DNA of 64,000 nt from Hygrocybe punicea (taxonomy: Eukaryota; Basidiomycota; Agaricomycetes; Agaricales; Hygrophoraceae), in assembly GCA_963556145.1 (NCBI GenBank), contig OY744463.1, positions 5,146,001 through 5,210,000 on the forward strand, written 5' to 3'. Every line of letters begins with the position of its first letter. Position 1 is the stretch's first letter. The translations under genes were made by a program, and so were the position numbers. Below the pieces are notes generated by a model. It was not told the DNA's origin. It ran no database searches and worked only from the letters and a program-made list of their open reading frames with translations. Positions 34,821 to 43,900 of this stretch are shown in pieces.

Positions 34821-37366
34821 AAACCCGGTTTCCGCGTGTCGGATCGGGCACGCCGTTCTTTTTCGTTGTGTTCCACCGTCGGAACAGTAACTATTGCACC
34901 AGAATTAGGATCGGTAAGCGTGATAATCTGATTGCCGTCGCGGAAATCCTTTGTGACGAGATTAGTTAACGTGGCGAACGGACGACCCAACAAAACTTCA
35001 TATGGGGTGTCCTCGATGACTTGGACTTGGAGGTAAATATCGAATTCTCCAAATCCGAAACGAAGATTTGCAATCCGTCCGAGCGTATCATTGTCCATCG
35101 AATTGGCGGATTGTAAGACGAGTTTGTGATTTTGCAATCCGAGACCGAGTTTGTTCCATAAGTCGCGCCGCATACCGATGATCATAGATCCCCCATCCAC
35201 AACACATTCAAACCGATATTTTCCATCGATGAGCGGGTAGATGGCACGAAGGGGCACAGCGTTTTCGGCAACAATGAGTGGAATATTCTCGTGGCAATCA
35301 TCACACGGACGGGTCGGGACGTTACTCGCCATTGCTTGGTGGAAAACCTGGGCCGGATTTGCTTCGTTAGGAATCTTTTTCGAAGTAGTAATTTCCTTGA
35401 AATGTCGGCGGATATCCAGTGCTATGGCCAATAGTTCGCGTTGTGAAACCCTGATTTCCGTATTGAGAGCCCGACTAGCCACGGATTTCGCCAGACGAGC
35501 ATCTTCGACAGGAGCCTGATAATGATATTGCGGCGGGGTCGGAAAGGGACTGGTTTGTGGAGCGGGTGTTCGTGGAATCGAAGCCGTCACGGCCGAAGGA
35601 GGTTGCGGTTGTGCAGAAGAAGGACCAGCTACCGGCGGGTCCACAGGTGCGGAAGGAACGGGTTTAAGAGACGGATTGGGTGCTCTCCCTTTCCCTTTGG
35701 AGTAGCAAGGCGGAATCTCGACCCCGTCGAACCGGACACGCTTACTTTTCGCCTTCTGAAGTTCCGCTTCCAAAACCTGGATTTCTTCTTCGCAGTCATT
35801 GTCGTCAGGAACACATACGTGGTCGTGAACTGTGGAATGATAGACCTCGTTAACAAAAGGGAGAGGAGCGTCTTCGTTGGGAACATCGACAACTTCCACG
35901 ATGTTGACCTTCATATGAGGAGGGGGGTCGCGTTGCGTTGTGACTGCTGCTTTCTGTCTGGGGTTCTGGGCATGCCAAAGGTCGAAGCGTTCCCGAAGAG
36001 TTCGGCCGACAATATGACGAGGGATAAAATATCCGTTGGGTAAGACGACACGACCGGCCTCGTTGCGGATACACTTTCCATTGCAGATATATTCGTCGAC
36101 GTGGGGGCATTGCGGAATAAAGTGCATCGGGTCGTGACAAAAATAGCAACATTTTTCCGCCGGAGGCGGTACTGATCCGTTGTCTGTAAGGCGGGGAGCC
36201 GGGGGATGTGGTATAGGATTCGGACGCGAATGCTGGGCGGCCATGGTCTGGGTAAGCATTGCTATTTGTTGCGTCATAAGCCGCATAAGATCGGCCATGC
36301 CATTATCGGGTGGTTCTGCTTTTGGTACAACGGGTTCGGGAGTGGGTCGAGTACACGTGGATCGGGTAAAGGATCCTTGGTCGGCTGCGGTTCCGGCCAA
36401 CAGGAAATGAGCGCAATTGTGAAATTCCTGAAAATCGTAAGGATCGTCGTGGAAATGGTCGGGTTTGCTATACTGCATCCTCATTTTAACCCGCTGTTTG
36501 AGATCAGGGTCGAATCCGGCCTCGTACGCCAGATTTCGTTCACATTCTGAGATCCGTCTCTTGTCAAGTAAGAAACCCGCGATACGGAAGAATTCTCTAT
36601 AATATTCTCCCAACTCTGCGTGGGTACGGATCCCATGTCGGGCTTGTGTAATAGTAAGTCGATCGAGGTCCGCGACCGAATATCGTCGATCGTCCTCAGC
36701 ACCGGGATATAATTGTATAACCGCTTTTCGAAAATCATCAAAATTGCCACCGGCTGCTGTCGGTAAACGATCCCAAATCTCGAAGTCGGCTATACTGGCA
36801 TACCGAAGACTATGTTTAATTTTGCCCCTGTCGTCGAGTTTGGCCTCGTCTGCTAAGAGGTCGACTTCGTCGAAGAAACGTTTAAGATTTAACGGGTTCC
36901 CGTCAAAGGTTGGAGCCGTGGCGTGGCCACGTGCAGGCATTTGTCGGGTAGTGGCCATAACGGGTGTAGGAACGGGGATCGAGGACATAGATGTAGATGG
37001 GATGGGAACAACGGGAACCGGAATCGATGATGTAAAAACTATAGGAGACGAGATCGCAATATTCGACAAATCGGGAAGCGGAACACTAAAATTCGTGGAT
37101 AACGATGTCGAGGAGGCAGACGAGACGATACTAGATGTCGGAACGGGATCGGGAGACGAAATCGAAGACGGGACGATAGACGGAACGGTACTAGAAACGG
37201 AAGCCGATTGTTGTTGAGCGGAAGACGACGAGGTTGGTGTGGAAGGGGGTGAGCTTAATTCGGAAGATTCGTCCGAAGAGATGTGGATGACCGGGATTTC
37301 GAGGGGTAAATCGATAGGTTCTGGACTATTGGACGGAGTAAATAAAGGGGTACCGGATCCGGACAC
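34817..37366 (-). CDS. Ty3 Gag-protease
   Basis: The order is a Ser/Pro/Thr-rich N-terminus, capsid region (FFDEVDLLADEAKLDDRGKI, AELGEYYREF), CCHC zinc knuckle (CYFCHDPMHFIPQC), a linker, and a retropepsin-like domain with ECVVDGGSMIIG and VLLGRPF. The catalytic triplet reads D-G-G rather than D-S/T-G. No ATG occurs in frame between the primer binding site and 36988 (MSSIPVPT), although the frame is open from within the LTR. The real start is therefore either 36988 or a non-AUG codon; the start given here is GTG. The stop TGA (34817-34819) overlaps the Pol frame. Confidence 0.85.
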   Translation of the reverse strand: MSGSGTPLFTPSNSPEPIDLPLEIPVIHISSDESSELSSPPSTPTSSSSAQQQSASVSSTVPSIVPSSISSPDPVPTSSIVSSASSTSLSTNFSVPLPDLSNIAISSPIVFTSSIPVPVVPIPSTSMSSIPVPTPVMATTRQMPARGHATAPTFDGNPLNLKRFFDEVDLLADEAKLDDRGKIKHSLRYASIADFEIWDRLPTAAGGNFDDFRKAVIQLYPGAEDDRRYSVADLDRLTITQARHGIRTHAELGEYYREFFRIAGFLLDKRRISECERNLAYEAGFDPDLKQRVKMRMQYSKPDHFHDDPYDFQEFHNCAHFLLAGTAADQGSFTRSTCTRPTPEPVVPKAEPPDNGMADLMRLMTQQIAMLTQTMAAQHSRPNPIPHPPAPRLTDNGSVPPPAEKCCYFCHDPMHFIPQCPHVDEYICNGKCIRNEAGRVVLPNGYFIPRHIVGRTLRERFDLWHAQNPRQKAAVTTQRDPPPHMKVNIVEVVDVPNEDAPLPFVNEVYHSTVHDHVCVPDDNDCEEEIQVLEAELQKAKSKRVRFDGVEIPPCYSKGKGRAPNPSLKPVPSAPVDPPVAGPSSAQPQPPSAVTASIPRTPAPQTSPFPTPPQYHYQAPVEDARLAKSVASRALNTEIRVSQRELLAIALDIRRHFKEITTSKKIPNEANPAQVFHQAMASNVPTRPCDDCHENIPLIVAENAVPLRAIYPLIDGKYRFECVVDGGSMIIGMRRDLWNKLGLGLQNHKLVLQSANSMDNDTLGRIANLRFGFGEFDIYLQVQVIEDTPYEVLLGRPFATLTNLVTKDFRDGNQIITLTDPNSGAIVTVPTVEHNEKERRARSDTRKPGF
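34820..34826 (-). promoter_or_regulatory. Putative -1 ribosomal frameshift site, G GGT TTT
   Basis: On the minus strand the last Gag codons are GGT TTT TGA. The heptamer GGGTTTT fits the X-XXY-YYZ rule and lies directly before the Gag stop. Slipping back one base reads GGG TTT TTG ATT ATC and enters the Pol frame. This is the only overlap that joins Gag and Pol here. Confidence 0.6.
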
Positions 37367-37534
37367 AAGTGGAAGGGCCGTGTGCGACGCTAGGTGCTCG
37401 GGTACGTCAAATAAAACTTCCTCTTGGTTTGTCGGATCGTTAACGGAAAGCGAAAGTTCTTCTCGAAGGGTTCGTGTATGTGACCGGAGTTGGGAAGCAA
37501 TGGGGGACCTGGGTTGATTTGTACTTGAACCACT

Positions 37535-37551
37535 CCTTGCGGTGGGCTCCA
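37535..37551 (-). promoter_or_regulatory. Primer binding site, complementary to tRNA-Lys(CUU)
   Basis: On the minus strand, two bases after the 5' LTR end (..CGTCACA), the sequence is TGGAGCCCACCGCAAGG. The tRNA-Lys gene at 49659-49748 plus CCA has the complement TGGAGCCCACCGCGAGG, so 16 of 17 bases pair. Position and match are typical for a minus-strand primer site. Confidence 0.85.
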
Positions 37552-37553
37552 GT

Positions 37554-38259
37554 TGTGACGGCGAGTGTGGTTGTAGATCCGAATGGGAATCTACTATGAA
37601 GGGTGATCAGCTAGTAGAAGTGATCAAAGGAGTGGCAAGTAGAGAATCCGAGGTCACGTAAGTGGGAACCGGAGAGGATTGGACCTTTCCGATTGGTCGG
37701 GTTGGTTTCCGATTGATCGGGTTGGTGTCCGATTGGTCGGGTTGGTGTCCGGATTGATTTGGGTGTCGGATCCGGTTGGGTCGTGAAGTTTGACGAAGAG
37801 TTTTTAGGTATAGTGAGGGCGGGTTTGTTACGGAATAACGGAAAGTGGTGAGAGACTTAGTACGAAAGGGTTCTGTGCGTTTTGGGGTGAAGAGTCAACT
37901 TGTATTATTGGTACAACTATCTCTACATTTTATAGTACTTAAACAAGGCGGTGCTCTGCACAGGCCAGTTAGGAGAAGAGGCAGTAAACGTCAAATCTAC
38001 TGAAACATATCAACCCGATCAGTGTCTCTACGAAACGTGATAGGAACTGTAGTATAGGAGTGAACCGGTGTTGATGATCGTCGTGATGAGAACATATACA
38101 ATCGGGTTGAGCGCCGCCCTGTGTTACGGATCGGATCCGGATCCGGGTTTGGTGGATTTTGGAACGTATTTCGATCGGGTTCGTTATAGGTCTTTGTGCG
38201 GATTCGGGTTGTGTCGTATATGTCGGGTTTTCGTGTATAGAGGGACCCTGCCCTCTACA
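37554..38259 (-). repeat. Ty3 5' LTR (706 bp)
   Basis: Direct repeat of 4731-5396. The extra 40 bp are two additional 20-bp units at 37691-37750 (three units in all, GATTGGTCGGGTTGG.. type). It ends in TG..CA and is followed by ACGA. Confidence 0.93.
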
Positions 38260-38263
38260 ACGA

Positions 38264-38298
38264 CGTTGGATGAATCGTGTCCTGTCGATGCGAGGCAT
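38264..38298 (-). pseudogene. 5' fragment of the agaric-family gene hit by the Ty3 element
   Basis: ATG at 38298 starts MPRIDRTRFIQRR and runs up to the target duplication. The frame then continues on the far side of the Ty3 element at 4730. An in-frame upstream ATG exists at 38331. Only the first dozen codons lie here. Confidence 0.5.
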
Positions 38299-38331
38299 GA
38301 TACACAAGTACAGGCAGGTTGCTGGGTTCAA

Positions 38332-39619
38332 GCTAGTATTGGGTTCTTATTCATTGCCATTGCCGCTGCTTTTGTTTCACATACAATAAACAAGCTACTC
38401 CATTGTTACTACGCTTCGATTGTTTGTTGTGATATGCCTAGCAACTGTATTGGTGGACAAAAGATGAGTCAGTATATGAGATGTGAGGAAAGTGATGCGC
38501 TTCTCACACCACTCATGTCGTCGAAGGCTGCTGAAGCTCATCTACTGAAGACTCACTTCATTGGACAAGCGTCATTTGACAAATATCATGTCGACATCCT
38601 GTGATCACTCTGCAAGAAATTTGAGCTGCTGGTGAATAGCAGCAGACAGTGGGGCAAACCTATCAAAAAGGACTATATTGCTGCCCTGCATGACTTTGTG
38701 AGGCTTGACTGATTTGAAACAATGGAAATGACTCATACCCTTTCAGAGGAAAAGAACTATCGCAACGCCACAACCAGGCAGCCAAGCATCTACACCTGCT
38801 TTGAGTGACCTGCCAAGACGGAGACCTGAATGTTCGCAAGTGCTGCCTCCAAGACCTGCATTACAGTCATCATCATTCGAGAGTGAAGTAAATACATATG
38901 TTGACGCGCCAAGACGAAGTCCAGAACCCCTGCAAACACATGAGGTTGGTTTTCCAACTCTTGCAAGACTACTTACCAATCAGCGTCTTAAGACCAACGG
39001 CCAGTTAGTCAACAAGAGAAAGAGGAAGCAGAAGAAAAGGTCGGCATCAGCCATCAGATCTCACGACAACAACTGTTATGCTGACAAGCAGCTAGAATTC
39101 CAATCAGAATGGTGGTCCTTCATCTCTACACAAATGCCAAAGACTGGCATCACATGCAAGAAATCAATTATGACTGCCAACCAAATGGTGACCTTGATTT
39201 GATAAGACTTGCCGAATTGTTAAACATCGCTACATGCTCGGTGAGTCTGGGGCCTCTACTATCATGGGAAATGACTCATCCAATATCAGATTGTCGATCC
39301 TAAGAACAACCGTCCCTTCCATCAATATTCACCTGGTATTCTGGAAGCTGATGATATTGACACGCTTATGGACAAAGGCTTTCTTCGTGTTATACAAAGG
39401 GTGTAGTCGTAGTCATCAATGATGAGTTACCTGTCAACGTGTCTGGCGTCAAACAGGTATATTAGGTTTGGTCTTTGATCTAGGCGGAATTGACGTACAT
39501 GGGGAAATTCATAACAACCCTTCGACCCTCCTCTTCCTCTTTTGCTTGGATTTGCAGACATACCTCTTCCTCGTTCGAGTCAGACTTCGCGGATAGGGTG
39601 GCGGATGTGTAAATATTTG
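38332..39619. other. Degenerate DNA between Ty3 element and KOW gene
   Basis: Broken + strand frames contain protein-like pieces (for example LLHLYTNAKDW-like VVLHLYTNAKDWHHM near 39109-39145, and IVDPKNNRPFHQYSPGI near 39290-39335) interrupted by stops. This looks like one or two decayed genes or element remnants that I cannot name. Confidence 0.4.
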
Positions 39620-41045
39620 TTATTCTTGATCACTAATACGACAAAGGGCAGTCTCCGGTATTTCTACATGAACATTGGAATGATCAAGCTTTACTACAAC
39701 CAATTTTATGGTCGACTTTCCTCCCCTCTTCCTTTTCTCAAGTATACCAATTTCCCCTATGTTGGTGCCTTCAATGATCAATACCCTCTGGTTGAGGATG
39801 GGCCGTGCTGGCTCCAGGAATTGAATGTGCACATTGGCCGAGCGAACCGCGGCTCTATTGTCAGTCCATGTCAATGCAACCTCTCCAGGGCGTAGATGCT
39901 CCATGATAAACCAAGACTTCAGCGTCTTGGCAGTGTGGCCACTCCACTGACCACCATCATATTCCGTCTTGAATGAGACCATGACGGGATCTGTGTCAAA
40001 TTTTGCACATACGAGGGGGTCAAGCAACCATTTACCAGGTCCATCTGATTCTTGTCAGTGGTCTGGGTGAACAAGGTATACTGAGATCACATACCGTAAG
40101 GTTTGTGAATGTTAACAACATCCTCTGTGGTTATTGACCATGCCGATGTTTCGGCATCTGTCGCAGGGCCGGATACATGAGGCGAGGGTGATCGTGAATA
40201 CGAGCGGATAATGGGCAACGGTGGATAGTAATGATTGGTAACATCAGGTGGGGGTGTAGTAGGGCGAGTCTGATGACCTGCGACATGATTGCGAAGAGCT
40301 TTCACAAAATCTCAACACCATTCAGGCCAAATCTCAGCCCCTCCCAATGTCCTTCCGTTGGAGCTGAGATTTTATGTACGTTAGTAGGGAGGCCACGATA
40401 TCAATAAATGCACATTACAAGTCAATAACGTCGTGGATTGGTATGCTCTGCACACGCTGATTTGTGTCAAAAGCGACAAGGACGACGTTGGTAGACACAG
40501 ATCGCACATAGCCGACGTATCCTTTGTAATGGGTTTTACCAGCCACCAGGACACGTCTCCCGACCAGTGGATTGATGACGGTCTTCTTCTTGACCGGATT
40601 GGCATGAACGCGGAGCAACTCGACAGATATGGGTTGAAACGATTCGACAGATGTGGAGAGGGTATCAACCTATTGCTAATTGATTGCCTGCTCAGTTTAA
40701 GATGAAGTGGTGACTTACAATATTCCTGGTCTTGTCCTCAATGAAGCTCAAGCGTCGCCCACCATCAAGGACTGCAATGACACAGCCGGATGAACCAGCA
40801 TGCTCACCCGTGCCCTCTCTAATGCGAACGCTGTCTCCGACGTGAAAGATACGTCGTATATGCTTGAGTGGAACCTCCAAAAACATTGAGGGTTGATCGA
40901 AAACCGAGGGTTCGACATCGACCAAAGCAACGTGGTCATGGCAAGTACAGTAGACCCAGTCATTTTGGTTAACCCAATCGCAGCTAGAGCTGCGATTGGT
41001 AGGTACACATAGTGCAGTTATTGCTGCGGGGGTAGGTTGACCCAA
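39620..41045 (-). pseudogene. KOW-domain (Spt5-like) gene, one nonsense codon
   Basis: Four exons can be joined. The first has KOW-type sequence FHVGDSVRIREGTGEHAGSSG. Intron GTAAGT..CAATAG (near 40666-40716) follows, then VGRRVLVAGKTHYKGYVGYV. The third exon has Pro-rich sequence, and intron GTATGT..AATCAG (near 40044-40097) leads to WLLDPLVCAKF and NQRVLIIEGTNIGEIGI, another KOW-like motif. The stop is at 39620. KOW motifs and spacing resemble the transcription elongation factor Spt5. An in-frame TGA in EWC*DFVKALRN (third exon, near 40310) breaks it. The N-terminal NGN region was not found. Confidence 0.6.
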
Positions 41046-41240
41046 ATGACAGCTCTTGCTGTGGAAATGTGTTGGGGTAGGTTGACCCAGGTACAGCTCT
41101 TCCTGGTAAATGGCTGACCCAAATGACAGCTCTTGCTGTGGAAATGTGTTGGGGTAGGTTGACCCAGGTACAGCTCTTCCTGGTAAATGGCTGCAGGGTA
41201 GGTCAACCTGCTATCAGCTCTGCCATGTAGTGGGTTAACC
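40974..41240. repeat. Hairpin-forming tandem repeat array
   Basis: A 26-bp palindrome, CCAATCGCAGCT-AG-complement, occupies 40974-40999. A 77-bp unit at 41038-41114 is repeated exactly by eye at 41115-41191. Each part alternates GGTTGACC or GGTTAACC with a short stem around CAGCT, spaced about 38-40 bp. It lies between the KOW gene and the decayed antisense-gene copy. Confidence 0.75.
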
Positions 41241-41248
41241 TGGAGCAG

Positions 41249-42815
41249 CTATTGCTGGATACATGGATACACTTGGATCTTCTCGTATTTCCGTAGTTGT
41301 TCTTTGGCCCAGTCGCCGTCCTCGTCCTCATCCTCGTTTCCATGCTTGCTGGCTTGTCCGGTCTCCTCCCGGTCCCTTTCCACGGCTGCTTCAGCCTCCC
41401 TTTTTGCTGCCTCTGCCTTTGCCGCCTTTGCCCTTTCCGCCTCCTCTTTCCACTTCGCTTCCACCTCCACCCCAGCCCTCCTATTTATCTCCTCCTCATA
41501 CTGGCGCAATTCCTCTGCCCGTTTCCGCTCGAGCTCTGCCACCTCCATGGCCCATTGTCTCCTCGCTTCCTCCCTCCTGCAACCATAATGCTGCCTCGAC
41601 TTCCCATCGCATTGCCTCTTTCTGCTCCCACTTCAAGTATGCCTCACGGTTCTGCAACCATTCCTTGACCTCGACCACCATTTCCCCACCCATCGAGAAG
41701 TCCTTTGGTTCCATCACATCGATTCCGTCGTCACAGATTTCTGTTGTAAGTCCCCTGTAGTTCCACTGCCAGTGAAAGGGTGCACTGCAGTAATGTGAAC
41801 GGAATCAAATACCAACTCTACCACAGTGCTGTACGAATTCTGAGGGGTTCAATCTCAATCCAAAAGGTTAATAAAAATACTCAGAGGTGCTCTAGATAGC
41901 TGCGATGATGTTTCTGATGTTTCTGATGTGCGCAGTGTGTGCGAAACAGTCAGTGATGTTTTCAGTGTATACATAGCACTTTGTAGAAGGAACGCAAAGT
42001 TTAATAGAGCATAGCGGAGCTATCGCATGGACGGCGCAGTAAAGAGGTGATATGATAGACTGGAATCAGGGGTATACAAGATGTCTCTCTAGTATGTAAA
42101 CTATAGAGGGTATTTATGCGAAGTTGGTTGTTAGGACAATAAAGGGTGAAGAAGGCAAGACAAATAGATGGCATGCGATGGAACTATGGTGCAATAGGGA
42201 TGAAATGGAACTGAAACAAAGGGTATAGCACCATGCGAAGCAATTTCCAAAATATCTAGAGGATAGGAGCTATAATGTTTGAAATAAGTGAAACATGTCA
42301 CATAAAGACTTCCCTGGAACCAGAACGGAATCAGAATGGAATAGGGTGAATGGTATAAGCGTGGGTAATGTCAGAGAGGCTCGAAATATGTTTCCGAAGA
42401 GGCTGAAGAGCTCCGAAGAAAATCGCCATAATGTCAAAGTATTGCCCGTATCACGTGCATATCGCAGTTGCATCGCAATGGAGATACATATAAATCAGGA
42501 TGTTTCACTGTGAATCGCAGCATGTCGAGGCTAGAATAGGTCCAATAGAACATTTCCGTGCTTAGGGACGTGCGCTGCATATCACCAGGTATTGTTAGTT
42601 CATGCCGTTTACGAGAACAGAATCTCTTAACATGGCCTGTCGTCATCTCACCACCCATTGCCATGCTTCATCCTCATGTCTGTCGTGTATAATCTCAATT
42701 CCAGCTGCGTCTACTGCCAGTAGCTCAGCCACGGTGTTCTCGAAGTCTTTCCGCATATCCGCATCGAGTTTTTCAAGGAAGTTGTTGTATTCCGTCAACA
42801 TTTGGCGTTGGAGTT
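41249..42815 (-). pseudogene. Decayed second copy of the Ty3 antisense coiled-coil gene
   Basis: The N-terminal exon at about 42640-42815 reads EKLDADMRKDFENTVAELL and DEAWQW, matching QALDENTRQDLADAIAEVR and EASQWV of the gene at 5690. The next exon at about 41249-41755 reads DDGIDVMEPKDF, VVEVKEWLQNREAYLKWEQ and a Glu/Ala coiled coil, matching the second exon there. The intron position is occupied by a solo LTR (41773-42584). Frame changes and loss of the cysteine-cluster part make it a pseudogene. It lies antisense to a + strand Ty3 remnant whose LTR is at 43142-43732. Confidence 0.7.
41773..42584. repeat. Solo LTR, family 2, copy B
   Basis: This is an 812-bp copy of 1889-2793 with the same TGAAAGGGTG start and GCATATCA end, flanked by perfect 4-bp repeats CCAG (41769-41772 and 42585-42588). 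It is inserted in the intron region of the decayed antisense gene copy. Confidence 0.85.
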
Positions 42816-43141
42816 GGAGTTTGTTGGGATTGCTAGGATTGTTGAAGTTGTTGAGGTTGTTGTCAACGTCGAGTTGCGTTGGAAAATTTTATGTTTGTAT
42901 TCGTTGTCTCCATCATGTGACCATTATGTCTTTGTCCAGCTGTTTCGCCCACCCCGTTTTGGTAGCTCTGGATCACCCCTCCCAACGCTTCGATACCCAC
43001 CGGCTTCAACTCCGTTCACATTGAACTCCCAATTCTGTCCATTTTCAACATTGCTTCTGCTCTTTTCTTCCCACGACCCCAGGATCTTCGTTACTTCATA
43101 TGGATCGACCAGGGATGGTCTCAATCTGAGTCCTGACCAGA

Positions 43142-43732
43142 TGTAGAGGCTCTGGATCATGTGGATCCATATCCCCTTCATATCTGACACCGCTCCCATC
43201 CATTCCCATTCCTATATCATTGATTCCGCTCGATTCCACTCTTTCCTATCAATTCCGCTCCAGATTCCACCTCCGGAATCATTCCTGCTGGCGATGCAAT
43301 GTCCCTAATGACCCGGAATCAGTATGTATATAGTTGTATATCATATATCTTCGTTTCCCGTCTCCTAGTACATAGCACTCCTCCTATCCTCCTCTCCACT
43401 TGCCCCCTATCACTTACAGCCTTCGCTTGTAGCACATAGTTACCATAGCACAGGATCCCTCACAAGTAGTATAAAAGTAGCACATTTACACTACAAAACC
43501 ATATAGAAATACAGATACCCAGACACACATATAGAAACCTCTTATCATCCCATCTCATTTATACTTGCCTTTCATCCTTTCCCCCACACTCTCCCTCTGA
43601 TTCCGGAACCCCTGGATTTGGGTTGGATTGACTAGACCTCTCTAAAGAAACTAATTCCTCTGATCACTTTCTAGCTGATCACCCCTTTCTGTAGATTCCT
43701 CATCCAGGTCTACAACAGAACTCGCCACCACA
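43142..43732 (+). repeat. LTR remnant related to the Ty3 LTRs
   Basis: The minus-strand words GGTGATCAGCTAG, AGTGATCA and GTTGTAGA match the LTRs at 4.7 and 37.6 kb. The ends TGTAGAGG and CTCGCCACCACA correspond to their ends. The adjoining 16 bases GAGACCATCCCTGGTC (minus strand, near 43100) also match the internal DNA next to the 3' LTR of the young element. It is the old 3' LTR of a + strand relative, otherwise lost. Confidence 0.65.
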
Positions 43733-43735
43733 TTG

Positions 43736-43900
43736 GCCAGTCAGGAAAAGCTGGTCCCAGTTCTGATTTTTTGGTGCACAACCAGCTTTCTCACTGACTG
43801 ATATTTGGTAGCTATAGACCATAGCTACCAAATATCAGTCAGTGAGAAAGCTGGTTGTGCACCAAAAAATCAGAACTGGGACCAGCTTTTCCTGACCGGC
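43736..43900. repeat. Long palindrome: two 80-bp arms around a 5-base spacer
   Basis: The left arm 43736-43815 and right arm 43821-43900 are inverted copies with one mismatch noticed (GCCAGTCAGG against GCCGGTCAGG), spacer AGACC. No coding or clear target duplication was seen. It starts 3 bases after the LTR remnant. It would fold into a nearly perfect hairpin RNA. Confidence 0.9.

Larger units (their letters stand above)
4731..38259 (-). mobile_element. Complete Ty3/Gypsy LTR retrotransposon, split by a Helitron
   Basis: Two direct LTRs (4731-5396 and 37554-38259) with TG..CA ends are flanked by the same 4 bp, ACGA (4727-4730 and 38260-38263). In minus-strand order the element has 5' LTR, primer binding site, Gag-protease, Pol (reverse transcriptase, RNase H, integrase), an antisense gene, polypurine tract and 3' LTR. 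The integrase is interrupted after EEILCR (31995) and resumes with WGALEEIV (8342). Removing 8343-31994 leaves an element of about 9.9 kb. The LTRs differ by only a handful of substitutions seen by eye plus a repeat-number change, so the insertion is recent. Confidence 0.9.

Noticed and set aside
41249..41760. Pro/Ser-rich + strand frames as genes
   Set aside because: They are complements of the Glu/Ala coiled-coil exon of the decayed antisense gene copy.
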